This document shows positions 56,627 to 64,000 of a stretch of 64,000 nucleotides of DNA, piece after piece; the first letter of the stretch is position 1, and every line of letters starts with the position of its first letter. Source of the stretch: Bacillus sp. FJAT-27916. Lineage in GTDB: Bacteria > Bacillota > Bacilli > Bacillales > Pradoshiaceae. The notes below the pieces were generated by a model. It searched no databases. It was not told the origin of the DNA and saw only the letters and a program-made list of their open reading frames with translations. Location: NCBI RefSeq assembly GCF_001183965.1, contig NZ_LFZV01000001.1, positions 1,588,636 through 1,652,635 of the forward strand, written 5' to 3'. The position numbers and the translations under genes are program-made.

Positions 56627-59242
56627 ATGGAAAATAAATATGTAGTGGTCGATTTGGAAACAACGGGCAATAACTCGAAAGCCGGTGATCGAATTATCCA
56701 AATCGCTGCTATTGTTATCGAAAATGGGGAAATCACGTATCAATACTCATCGTACGTTAATCCAGAGAGGACGATTCCTTCTTTCATTCAGGAATTTACA
56801 GGCATCAAGGATGAAGATGTAAAATCTGCACCTACCTTTAAGGAAATTGCCCCATACATAGTAGGAATATTAGAAGAGGCTGTTTTTGTTGCTCATAATG
56901 TGCTCTTTGATTTGACGTTCCTTCAAGCAGAGCTCGAGCGGGTAGGCTATGAAATGTTTCTGGGATACACGGTAGATACCGTAGAGATGGCCAAGGTTAT
57001 TTCGCCGAGGACTGATAGCTTCAAACTGGAGGATTTGAGCAAGGCATACGGCCATATACATGACTGCCCGCATCAAGCAGACAGTGATGCCTATGCCACA
57101 GCCCTGCTGTTCCTCGATTTTTATAAGGCGTTAAAGAGGCTGCCGAGACAGACGCTTAAATCTCTGTATCGGCTGTCCTATTCATTGAAGAGTGAATTAA
57201 AGGAAGTGCTGCTTGAGGTTTTGCAGGAGCAGGCACAGGTTTGCGAGCCTTGGAGACCAGATTTAGAAATATACAGAGGATTGGCATTGGTCCTTCCAAG
57301 GCAAGAGACCAACGTTTCCGCTATTCCTCAAGTGGACTCTAACATCTGCGGCTTCATACAAGATGTGTTCAAGTCCGGCGGTACCGCCTTCTTGGAGGAC
57401 GGGACACGTGCGTTTTCGGACCATCTGGCAGCCTGTCATGATTTTGCTGAGAAAGAAGGAGAGCAAGTCCTTCTCACGACATATGGTGAACTGACAGAAG
57501 AAGAGCTAACAGCCTATATGCCTTTATCTGTTGAAAAATTAAAGCAGGAGACCAATTACCTCAGTCTGCCGAAATTCGAACAATCGTTAAGGCAGCGCGA
57601 TCACAACTATGAGGTGGCAATGACAAAGATGCAAATCCTTGTTTGGCTGACCGAAACGGTTACAGGGGATATCAATGAGCTTAATCTTTCAAGTGCTGGC
57701 AGGGAGTATGCCAAAGAAGTGGCCCATCACCGCAGGCTTCATCCGAGATTATTGAAACCATGGACAGAGCGGGATTTCTATGGCAGACGGCTTGAGGCGG
57801 CTGCAAGGGCTAATGTGATTCTGACCACCCATGCTGATTTTGCAGAGAACCTGCTTCATGGAGGTTATTTAAATAAGCCAATTCATGTACTGATTGAAGA
57901 GGCAGATTCTTTTCCGGCTGTCCTGGCGGATAAGCTGGGAGTGGATATTAGTTATATGGATATGCGCAATATCGTCAATAAGGTTGGAAGTCTTGATAAC
58001 CGTCATCTCCTTCACCAAGCTGTCTTGCTTGTTGAGGAAAAAACAGAGGTTCCGATTGACCGAAGACAGCTTGAGAAAGGGTTATGGCAGCTGTCCAATC
58101 AAATTGAACGATTTGCAGAAGAACTGATTACCTATGGTGAATTAAAGAGTGCTCTAAAAGAAGGTCAGATGACAGCGGTCAAATTACCGCGTAAAAGAAA
58201 AAATGTTTTATCTATTTATGAAGCGGCAAATGATTTGCGTCAATCGTTCATCATCCTTATGGACCTTTTTGTAGGCTGGGTTAAGGAACTGAATGAAGTT
58301 CCGGTTGAGAAATTGAAGAGAAGCCAGTTGAATATCATGGATGACCTGATGAAAATGCATGAACAGCTTGAAAGAATTTATCTGGGACTTGGACAAATGT
58401 TCCTAAAACAATCAGGAATGAATGAAACCTGGATTGAATGGAATAAGAGGGGCAGCCGTAATTCCCTTTCTGTCAAAAGCAAGCCAAGAACGATTGCCAA
58501 GTGGATGAAGGAAAATATTCTTGAGAAGAAGACGATTCTCTTTGCATCAGACGTGCTTGCTATTCGTGACTCATTCCACTATTTCGCTGCCAAGGTGGGG
58601 TGTGAAGAGCCTGTGTATAAAACCTTGATTTTGGCTCCCGATAGAGCCATAAAGCTGGTCATCATTCAAGATACGTGCATGAAGAATGAACGGGAGCTTG
58701 GTTCGTTTTTTGATTGTGCGCAGGACTTCTTAAAGGAATTGATCCACAGCAGAGAGAGAAACATGATTTTCTTCTTTAATACGCCTTCCAGTCTTAAAAA
58801 AATGTATCTCGGGTTAAAGGAAACCATTGAGGAGAATGGATACCAGGCACTTGTTCAAGGGATTACCTCGGGCTCTGGGGCTAAATTGCTGAGAGGCCAT
58901 ATGGGAGCAGGGCGGTCCTTGTTGTTTGTCACCTATCCGGTGTGGGAAACAATACGTCATCTTTATGATGGACAATCAATAAAGGTGATGATGGAGGCAC
59001 CGGCTGTCTCTAGGCAGCTCTTTTTACGCGAGGATGCTGATAAGGGGATACAGGAAGGAATGGAAATGCTCTTGGATATGAGCTTTAATATCAGACGCCA
59101 TTTAACGGCAAAGATACCTGCGGGTCAGGGGGCCGGATGGGTTCTGTATGAGGATCCGCTTTTGGCGGCAAATCGTCAATTCTTCGCTGACTCCTTATCC
59201 TATTTATCTGTATCGGCCTTTGATAAAGAGGCCTATCTATGA
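56627..59242 (+). CDS. dinG: DinG-type 3'-5' exonuclease with a degenerate helicase domain
   Basis: DNA repair protein of 871 residues, shorter than the roughly 930 usual in Bacillus. The N-terminal DnaQ-like exonuclease keeps every DEDDh residue: D9 and E11 (VVDLETTG), D95 (AHNVLFDLTF), H149 and D154 (PHQADSDAYA). From residue 215 on the helicase half still aligns with DinG in flanking blocks (KFEQSLRQRDHNYEVAMTKMQILVWLTET, INELNLSSAG), but the catalytic motifs are lost: Walker A is AFLEDGTRAF (about 254-263), the DEAH box is IEEAD (424-427), the TSAT motif is FASD (639-642), FWEGVD is VWETIR (772-777), and no QxxGRxxR is found. The frame has no stop or shift, so selection seems to keep the protein. 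ATG 56627 follows CAGGTG. Confidence 0.85.
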   Translation: MENKYVVVDLETTGNNSKAGDRIIQIAAIVIENGEITYQYSSYVNPERTIPSFIQEFTGIKDEDVKSAPTFKEIAPYIVGILEEAVFVAHNVLFDLTFLQAELERVGYEMFLGYTVDTVEMAKVISPRTDSFKLEDLSKAYGHIHDCPHQADSDAYATALLFLDFYKALKRLPRQTLKSLYRLSYSLKSELKEVLLEVLQEQAQVCEPWRPDLEIYRGLALVLPRQETNVSAIPQVDSNICGFIQDVFKSGGTAFLEDGTRAFSDHLAACHDFAEKEGEQVLLTTYGELTEEELTAYMPLSVEKLKQETNYLSLPKFEQSLRQRDHNYEVAMTKMQILVWLTETVTGDINELNLSSAGREYAKEVAHHRRLHPRLLKPWTERDFYGRRLEAAARANVILTTHADFAENLLHGGYLNKPIHVLIEEADSFPAVLADKLGVDISYMDMRNIVNKVGSLDNRHLLHQAVLLVEEKTEVPIDRRQLEKGLWQLSNQIERFAEELITYGELKSALKEGQMTAVKLPRKRKNVLSIYEAANDLRQSFIILMDLFVGWVKELNEVPVEKLKRSQLNIMDDLMKMHEQLERIYLGLGQMFLKQSGMNETWIEWNKRGSRNSLSVKSKPRTIAKWMKENILEKKTILFASDVLAIRDSFHYFAAKVGCEEPVYKTLILAPDRAIKLVIIQDTCMKNERELGSFFDCAQDFLKELIHSRERNMIFFFNTPSSLKKMYLGLKETIEENGYQALVQGITSGSGAKLLRGHMGAGRSLLFVTYPVWETIRHLYDGQSIKVMMEAPAVSRQLFLREDADKGIQEGMEMLLDMSFNIRRHLTAKIPAGQGAGWVLYEDPLLAANRQFFADSLSYLSVSAFDKEAYL

Positions 59243-59298
59243 GACCTTTATTTTTATCGAAAAATACAGAATTTATTAAGGCTCTCCCTATTTTATTT

Positions 59299-59307
59299 TG
59301 GTATAAT
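59299..59307 (+). promoter_or_regulatory. Extended -10 promoter for ypmA-ypmB
   Basis: TGGTATAAT, a perfect extended -10 element, 50 bases before the ypmA start. No good -35 box. Confidence 0.45.
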
Positions 59308-59356
59308 GTGAACTAGATATGATTGTATGGAACGTAACCATTTGGGAGGAATTTTA

Positions 59357-59527
59357 GTGGATAGTAAGGTAGAGGTTTTATCAACAGTGAAGATTGGTTA
59401 TACAAATGATTTGTATAAGATTGTAGATTCACTAAATCGTACCCTCAAACAAGAAAACCTAATGTTTGGTCTATCGTTAGACCCTAAGGATCATAATACG
59501 GCTGTATTCTCCATCTATCGGACGTAA
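59357..59527 (+). CDS. ypmA: YpmA family protein (DUF4264)
   Basis: Small protein of 56 residues with the family's features: EVLSTVKIGYTNDLYKIVDSLN and LMFGLSLDPKD...FSIYRT. Its role is unknown. The start is GTG 59357, six bases after GGGAGGA; this gives exactly the usual length, while the upstream ATG 59327 has no signal. It lies between dinG and ypmB as in B. subtilis. Confidence 0.88.
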   Translation: MDSKVEVLSTVKIGYTNDLYKIVDSLNRTLKQENLMFGLSLDPKDHNTAVFSIYRT

Positions 59528-59566
59528 ATACAGCATGCGTAAGAGATTATTTGAAAGGATGCTAAC

Positions 59567-60043
59567 ATGAAAAAAGTTATATGGAGCATAATTATTTTGC
59601 TCTTGATTGGTACTGGGTTGCTGGTGCAGGCTATCTATGCCGGCGACCATGATAAACAGAATGCAAAAGAGAAAGCCGTTAAGACAGCAACGGAAACGGC
59701 GAATTTGACCGAAACGGCTGATTTTTATTTATATAACGGAAATGAGACATGGTCTGTCGTCACCGGCGTAAATGATGAAGGGAAAAAGGTTGGTGTTTGG
59801 ATTCCGGATAACAAGAAGGAAGAGAGCAAGGTCTTAGCCTTATCTGAAGGTCTTTCTGAAAAGGAAGCCATCAGTCTTGTGAAGAATAAAAAGAAGGTCA
59901 AGAAGATTATGGCGGCCAATCTTGGAATGGAAAATGGCACAGCCTTATGGGAAATCATCTATAAAAATAACAACGACCTTTACGGGTATTACTACCTGAA
60001 CTTCAAAACAGGTGATTTAATACGAAATTATGATAATTTGTAG
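59567..60043 (+). CDS. ypmB: YpmB family protein (DUF5590, PepSY-like)
   Basis: Secreted or membrane-anchored protein of 158 residues. An N-terminal helix (about 4-22, VIWSIIILLLIGTGLLVQAI) precedes a DUF5590/PepSY-like domain: TADFYLYNGNETWSVVTG and a second half with ALWEIIYKNNNDLYGYYYLNFKTGD. Function is unknown. GAAAGGATG precedes the ATG. The gene leads into aspB after 18 bases, as in B. subtilis. Confidence 0.85.
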   Translation: MKKVIWSIIILLLIGTGLLVQAIYAGDHDKQNAKEKAVKTATETANLTETADFYLYNGNETWSVVTGVNDEGKKVGVWIPDNKKEESKVLALSEGLSEKEAISLVKNKKKVKKIMAANLGMENGTALWEIIYKNNNDLYGYYYLNFKTGDLIRNYDNL

Positions 60044-60061
60044 GATGGAGATGAACCGGAG

Positions 60062-61252
60062 ATGAAATTAGCAAAAAGAGTAGCAGCATTGACACCATCA
60101 TCAACACTCGCCATTACGGCTAAAGCGAAGGAGTTAAAGGCACAAGGTCTTGACGTCATCGGGCTGGGTGCAGGGGAACCGGATTTCAATACGCCCGTAA
60201 ACATATTAGAGGCGGCAAAGAAATCAATGGATGAGGGACAGACGAAATACACTCCTTCTGCAGGGCTGCCAAGTCTTAGGAATTCCGTTGCCGACAAATT
60301 AAAACGAGACCAAGGGCTTGACTACAAGGCAAATGAGATTTTTATCGGATCAGGGGCTAAGCACGCTTTATATACATTATTCCAAGCCATTCTAGATGAA
60401 GGGGATGAGGTTCTGATTCCAACACCGTATTGGGTGAGTTATCCAGAACAGGTGAAATTGGCTGATGGTACCCCTGTTTACATTGAAGGCAAGGAAGAGA
60501 ACGAGTTTAAGATTACTCCGGAGCAAATTAAAGCAAGCGTGAGTGATCGGACGAAGGCAATCATTCTCAATTCTCCAAGCAATCCAACCGGAATGATTTA
60601 TTCGCCTGAGGAGCTGCAAGCAATCGGGGATGTATGTCTTGAGAACGATATCTTAATCGTGTCTGATGAAATCTATGAAAAGCTTGTTTATCATGGCAGC
60701 AAGCATGTCTCTATTGCTCAGCTATCTCCGGAATTGAAGAAACAGACAATCATCATAAATGGCGTCTCTAAATCACACTCGATGACGGGGTGGAGAATAG
60801 GCTATGCCGCTGGGGACGAGGCAATTATTAAGGCTATGACCAACCTTGCGAGCCATAGCACATCCAACCCGACAACAACAGCGCAATATGCGGCCATTGA
60901 AGCCTATAATGGACCTCAGGAGGCCGTTCAGGAAATGAGAAACGCCTTCGAGAAACGTTTAGAAGCTATCTATGACCGTCTCTTGGAAATCCCCGGCTTA
61001 ACGTGCATCAAGCCGAAAGGGGCGTTTTACTTATTCCCGAATGTATCCAAGACAGCTCAGCTTGCGGGATACAATGATGTGGATGACTTTGCGGCAGGGC
61101 TTTTGGAGAATGCCTTGGTGGCTGTTGTACCGGGCTCCGGCTTCGGTGCACCAAAGAATATTCGCCTAAGCTATGCAACATCTGAGGCAGCTCTTTCAGA
61201 GGCTGTGAAGCGCATGAAGAAGTATGTGGAAGAACGGATGCAACAATCTTAA
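60062..61252 (+). CDS. aspB: Aspartate aminotransferase
   Basis: PLP enzyme that links oxaloacetate/aspartate with glutamate/2-oxoglutarate. The 396 residues are of the Ib subgroup: LGAGEPDFNTP, YTPSAGLPSLR, LNSPSNPTGMIYS, SDEIYEKLVYHG, the PLP lysine in NGVSKSHSMTGWRIGYAAG (about 230-248) and IRLSYATS near the end. GGATGGAGATGAACCGGAG lies before ATG. It is followed by its terminator and the asnS promoter. Confidence 0.95.
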   Translation: MKLAKRVAALTPSSTLAITAKAKELKAQGLDVIGLGAGEPDFNTPVNILEAAKKSMDEGQTKYTPSAGLPSLRNSVADKLKRDQGLDYKANEIFIGSGAKHALYTLFQAILDEGDEVLIPTPYWVSYPEQVKLADGTPVYIEGKEENEFKITPEQIKASVSDRTKAIILNSPSNPTGMIYSPEELQAIGDVCLENDILIVSDEIYEKLVYHGSKHVSIAQLSPELKKQTIIINGVSKSHSMTGWRIGYAAGDEAIIKAMTNLASHSTSNPTTTAQYAAIEAYNGPQEAVQEMRNAFEKRLEAIYDRLLEIPGLTCIKPKGAFYLFPNVSKTAQLAGYNDVDDFAAGLLENALVAVVPGSGFGAPKNIRLSYATSEAALSEAVKRMKKYVEERMQQS

Positions 61253-61270
61253 TCAAACATGCTTTTCAAG

Positions 61271-61312
61271 AAGGCTGGAAACCGCGCCAATCGGTGTGTT
61301 TCTGCCTTTTTT
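61271..61312 (+). terminator. Intrinsic terminator of aspB
   Basis: AAGGC and GAAAC pair with GTTTC and GCCTT with small internal loops, followed by a T run. Confidence 0.75.
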
Positions 61313-61356
61313 ATTGGCCAGTGCCTATTCGCTGTGACAATAAATAAATTTTGTAT

Positions 61357-61385
61357 TTGCTTGTCTATTTTTGTACTTGTATAAT
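61357..61385 (+). promoter_or_regulatory. Sigma-A promoter of asnS
   Basis: TTGCTT (61357-61362), exactly 17 bases, TATAAT (61380-61385), 47 bases before the start codon. The short leader has no T-box. Confidence 0.65.
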
Positions 61386-61432
61386 GGATGAGTACATAAC
61401 CTGGTTTGGTTTAAGCTTTGGAGGGAAAAAAC

Positions 61433-62725
61433 GTGAAATGTACTATAAATGAAGTTCATAAATATGTAAATGAAGAAGTGACAATCGGCGCATGGATCGC
61501 CAATAAACGCTCTTCCGGCAAAATTGCCTTCTTGCAGCTCCGTGATGGGACAGGCTTTATTCAAGGTGTCGTGGTAAAAGCAGAGGTAGATGAAGAATTA
61601 TTCACATTAGCAAAGAAAGTGACCCAAGAAACGTCTGTATGGGTGAAGGGGATTGTGCAAGTTGACGAGCGCTCCCCATTCGGCTATGAATTATTGGTTA
61701 CAGGCCTTGAGGTAATTGCTGAAGCGGTAGATTATCCGATCACACCGAAACAGCATGGAACGGAATTTTTGATGGACCATCGTCATCTGTGGCTCCGTTC
61801 TAAGCGTCAGCATGCGGTTATGAAAATCCGTAACGAAATCATTCGTGCGACTTATGAATTCTTTAATCAAGAAGGCTTTGTAAAGGTTGACCCGCCTATC
61901 CTGACAGGAAGTGCTCCTGAAGGGACTTCTGAGCTGTTTGCGACGAAATACTTTGATGAAGATGCTTATCTCTCTCAAAGTGGTCAGCTGTACATGGAAG
62001 CAGCAGCAATGGCGCTTGGAAAAGTATTCTCATTCGGACCAACTTTCCGTGCTGAGAAATCTAAGACAAGACGCCACTTGATTGAATTCTGGATGATTGA
62101 ACCAGAGATGGCTTTTGTCGAATTTAACGAGAATTTAGAAGTGCAGGAACAATATGTTTCCTATATCGTTCAATCTGTTCTTAAGAACTGTGAGATTGAA
62201 CTTAAAACATTGGGCAGAGATACATCTAAATTAGAGAATATCAAAGCACCATTCCCGCGTATCAGCTACGATGACGCCATTAAATTCCTTCATGAGAAAG
62301 GATTTGATGATATCCAGTGGGGCGATGATTTTGGTGCTCCGCATGAAACCGCGATTGCGGAAAGCTTTGACAAGCCGGTGTTCATCACACATTATCCAAC
62401 AGGCATTAAGCCATTCTACATGCAGCCGGCTCCAGACCGTGATGATGTTGTGCTTTGCGCTGACTTGATTGCTCCGGAAGGGTATGGTGAAATCATCGGC
62501 GGCTCTGAACGGATTCATGATATGGATCTATTGAAGCAGCGTCTTGATGAGCATAACTTAAGCATGGAAGCGTACCAATGGTATTATGAATTAAGACAAT
62601 ACGGTTCAGTACCGCATTCCGGATTCGGGCTTGGTCTTGAAAGAACCGTTGCCTGGATCAGCGGCGTCGAGCATGTAAGGGAGACAATTCCATTCCCACG
62701 CTTGCTAAACCGTCTATATCCTTAA
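61433..62725 (+). CDS. asnS: Asparaginyl-tRNA synthetase
   Basis: Charges tRNA-Asn. The 430 residues contain an N-terminal OB-fold anticodon-binding domain (about 12-100, [24 protein letters not shown]) and the class II core with motif 2 [24 protein letters not shown] and motif 3 [15 protein letters not shown]. The start is GTG 61433, seven bases after TTGGAGGG, and gives the normal length; TTG 61418 is itself part of the ribosome binding site. In B. subtilis dnaD and nth follow; here an ISL3 element does. Confidence 0.96.
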   Translation: MKCTINEVHKYVNEEVTIGAWIANKRSSGKIAFLQLRDGTGFIQGVVVKAEVDEELFTLAKKVTQETSVWVKGIVQVDERSPFGYELLVTGLEVIAEAVDYPITPKQHGTEFLMDHRHLWLRSKRQHAVMKIRNEIIRATYEFFNQEGFVKVDPPILTGSAPEGTSELFATKYFDEDAYLSQSGQLYMEAAAMALGKVFSFGPTFRAEKSKTRRHLIEFWMIEPEMAFVEFNENLEVQEQYVSYIVQSVLKNCEIELKTLGRDTSKLENIKAPFPRISYDDAIKFLHEKGFDDIQWGDDFGAPHETAIAESFDKPVFITHYPTGIKPFYMQPAPDRDDVVLCADLIAPEGYGEIIGGSERIHDMDLLKQRLDEHNLSMEAYQWYYELRQYGSVPHSGFGLGLERTVAWISGVEHVRETIPFPRLLNRLYP

Positions 62726-62736
62726 TAAAGTGAAAT

Positions 62737-62775
62737 AAGCTTGGCAATACTTTTATTGCCAGGCTTTCTTTTTTT
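62737..62775 (+). terminator. Intrinsic terminator of asnS
   Basis: AAGCTTGGCAATA pairs with TATTGCCAGGCTT around CTTT, with one mismatch, followed by a run of T. Confidence 0.9.
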
Positions 62776-62794
62776 GGTTCTATACTAAATGTTG

Positions 62795-64000
62795 GGGTGT
62801 CCACAAAAAACGGACATAAAAAAAGAGCACACATGCTCCACTTTTCTTATACTTGAATTGTCGAGAAACAAGTCGAAAAGGAGATGAGATGTGTGGAATT
62901 TTAACATAACATTGCCAGGTTTAGAAGACGTTAAGGTGATAAAGTCCAAGGTAAATGATCATGGTGTTTTTGAAATGACCGTGGAGATGCCCCTGACCCC
63001 GCATATTTGTCCAAGATGCGGCGAGAAAACAGGGAAGGTTCATGATTATCGCATCCAGTCCGTTCGACATCTGAAAATGGCGGAACGACCAACGATTCTC
63101 CAGTATCGTAAACGCCGGTATGCCTGTCAATGCGGGAAAAGGTTTGCCGAACAGAATCCGTTTGTCGATCGGTATCAACGCTTCTCAAAAGAATGGAACC
63201 AACAAGTACAAATACGAGCCATCAAAGCGAAGACATTCAAGGAAATCGCCGCTCAATATCACACATCCGTCAGTACCATCATCCGGCGGTTTGATGCCAT
63301 TGTCCCGTCCTCCATGAAGGGGAAGTCAGCCTTACCAGAAGTGATTGCCATTGATGAATTCAAGGGGAATACAGGCAAGGAAAAGTACCAGCTCATCATC
63401 GCAAATGCCGAGACTCGCGAGCCAATTGACATCCTACCAAACCGGCGAAAGGACACCATCAAGGACTATTTGCGCCAATACGGCGCGAAGGTGAAAGTGG
63501 TGGTCATGGACATGAGCCAGGCCTTTAAAGCGGCGGTTCAACAGGCGTTGGATCGTCCCATCATTGTGGCGGATAGCTTTCACTTTGTGCGATATATGAA
63601 TTGGGCGCTGGATCGGGTTCGAGTGAGGGAACAGGCCAGGTGGCATGAATATGACCGAAAGAAATGCAAGAAAGCCCGCTATATCTTTCATAAAGCTGCT
63701 CATAAATTAACGGAGAAAGACCAATGGCTTCTTCAGCGATACTTCAGCTTTTCCCCTGAGCTCCAGAAAGCGTATGAGCTCAAGGAAGCCTTTTATACTT
63801 GGTTTTATAAGGCAAAAGAAAATGGGATTGTGGAGACGCAGAAAGAACTTCGCAAGTTCTATCAGAAGGTAGAAGAGAGTGGCATTCCTGAATTGAGCAA
63901 GACAGTCCAAACGTATCGAAACTGGGAAAGAGAAATCTTAAATCGCTTCGAGTTCAATTACTCGAATGGGTTTGTGGAAGGCTTAAACAATTTGACAAAG
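62795..64000 (+). mobile_element. ISL3-family insertion sequence, left part (continues beyond window)
   Basis: The left boundary is placed near GGGGTGTCCAC at about 62794, just after the asnS terminator; it cannot be proven without the right end. TGTCC and GGACA form a short inverted repeat at the boundary, and GAGCA-CACA-TGCTC a small hairpin inside (62825-62838). The rest is the transposase gene. Confidence 0.8.
62891..64000 (+). CDS. ISL3-family transposase (3' end outside window)
   Basis: DDE transposase, open for 370 codons up to the window edge without any stop or shift. GTG 62891 is taken as the start, seven bases after AAAAGGAG; the ATG two bases before it stops at once. Visible: an N-terminal zinc-ribbon with CPRCG (about 38-42) and CQCGK (about 78-82), a helix-turn-helix region (TFKEIAAQYHTSVSTIIRRF), then the catalytic residues in VIAIDEFKG, VVVMDMSQAF and NGFVEGLNN. 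In contrast to the IS1182-like copies, this element looks intact and could be active. Confidence 0.9.
   Translation, partial: MWNFNITLPGLEDVKVIKSKVNDHGVFEMTVEMPLTPHICPRCGEKTGKVHDYRIQSVRHLKMAERPTILQYRKRRYACQCGKRFAEQNPFVDRYQRFSKEWNQQVQIRAIKAKTFKEIAAQYHTSVSTIIRRFDAIVPSSMKGKSALPEVIAIDEFKGNTGKEKYQLIIANAETREPIDILPNRRKDTIKDYLRQYGAKVKVVVMDMSQAFKAAVQQALDRPIIVADSFHFVRYMNWALDRVRVREQARWHEYDRKKCKKARYIFHKAAHKLTEKDQWLLQRYFSFSPELQKAYELKEAFYTWFYKAKENGIVETQKELRKFYQKVEESGIPELSKTVQTYRNWEREILNRFEFNYSNGFVEGLNNLTK

Noticed and set aside
61386..61432. T-box leader before asnS
   Set aside because: The distance from promoter to start codon is under 50 bases and no T-box sequence or terminator lies in it.

Overview
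The window looks like the chromosome of a low-to-moderate GC, aerobic, endospore-forming member of the Bacillaceae. Gene order follows the Bacillus subtilis segment from ribU/fer to asnS almost without rearrangement, and spoIVA, sleB-ypeB, ypjB, the bacillithiol genes, TRAP (mtrB) and a b6c-type menaquinol:cytochrome c reductase are all present. Ribosome binding sites are strong (AAGGAGG type) and nearly all genes lie on the + strand; only fer, the YitT-family gene and a decayed IS remnant lie on the minus strand. I see no rRNA, tRNA or CRISPR.

Layout. 1-1.4 kb: end of ribU, then a 63-bp tandem repeat array instead of genes. 1.4-7.8 kb: fer, ypbB-recS-ypbD-ypbF, a CBS/ACT protein, ypbG, ypbH. 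8-14.7 kb: gudB, ypdA (bacillithiol disulfide reductase), ansA, prsW, sleB-ypeB. 14.7-16.5 kb: an IS1182-like element inserted in the terminator hairpin of ypeB, its transposase broken by two stops and a frameshift. 16.6-20.3 kb: a small accessory gene, a decayed ypfA (c-di-GMP receptor), ypfB, cmk, plsC and the S1 homologue. 20.4-27.3 kb: yphA, der, gpsA, yphE-yphF, spoIVA, hbs. 27.4-31.5 kb: folE-mtrB, hepS-menG-hepT and ndk (menaquinone side chain and TRAP). 31.5-32 kb: a degraded copy of the same type of IS where B. subtilis has cheR. 32.1-38.4 kb: aroF-aroB-aroH-hisC-tyrA-aroE, the aromatic supraoperon without trpEDCFBA. 38.9-46.9 kb: ypiA, ypiB, ypiF, qcrABC, ypjA, ypjB, a YugP-like metallopeptidase and a YitT protein. 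47-56.3 kb: mazG, dapB, mgsA, bshB1-bshA, cca, birA, a structured leader, panBCD, then two accessory genes (hydrolase and GNAT). 56.6-62.7 kb: dinG, ypmA, ypmB, aspB, asnS. 62.8 kb to the end: an ISL3-family element that runs off the window.

The genes serve mainly core metabolism: chorismate, tyrosine and phenylalanine synthesis, lysine/DAP, pantothenate, folate, menaquinone and respiration, bacillithiol redox, tRNA maturation and charging, and ribosome assembly, plus spore coat and germination proteins.

The most unusual item is the dinG product. Its N-terminal DEDDh exonuclease residues are all present, but in an intact 871-codon frame the helicase half has lost Walker A, the DEAH box and the later helicase motifs. 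Other points are the 63-bp hairpin-bearing array, IS insertion at terminator hairpins, parallel loss of ypfA and cheR, TRAP kept without a local trp operon, a pan-motif-like leader, and a terminator-like hairpin that contains the ypjB ribosome binding site.
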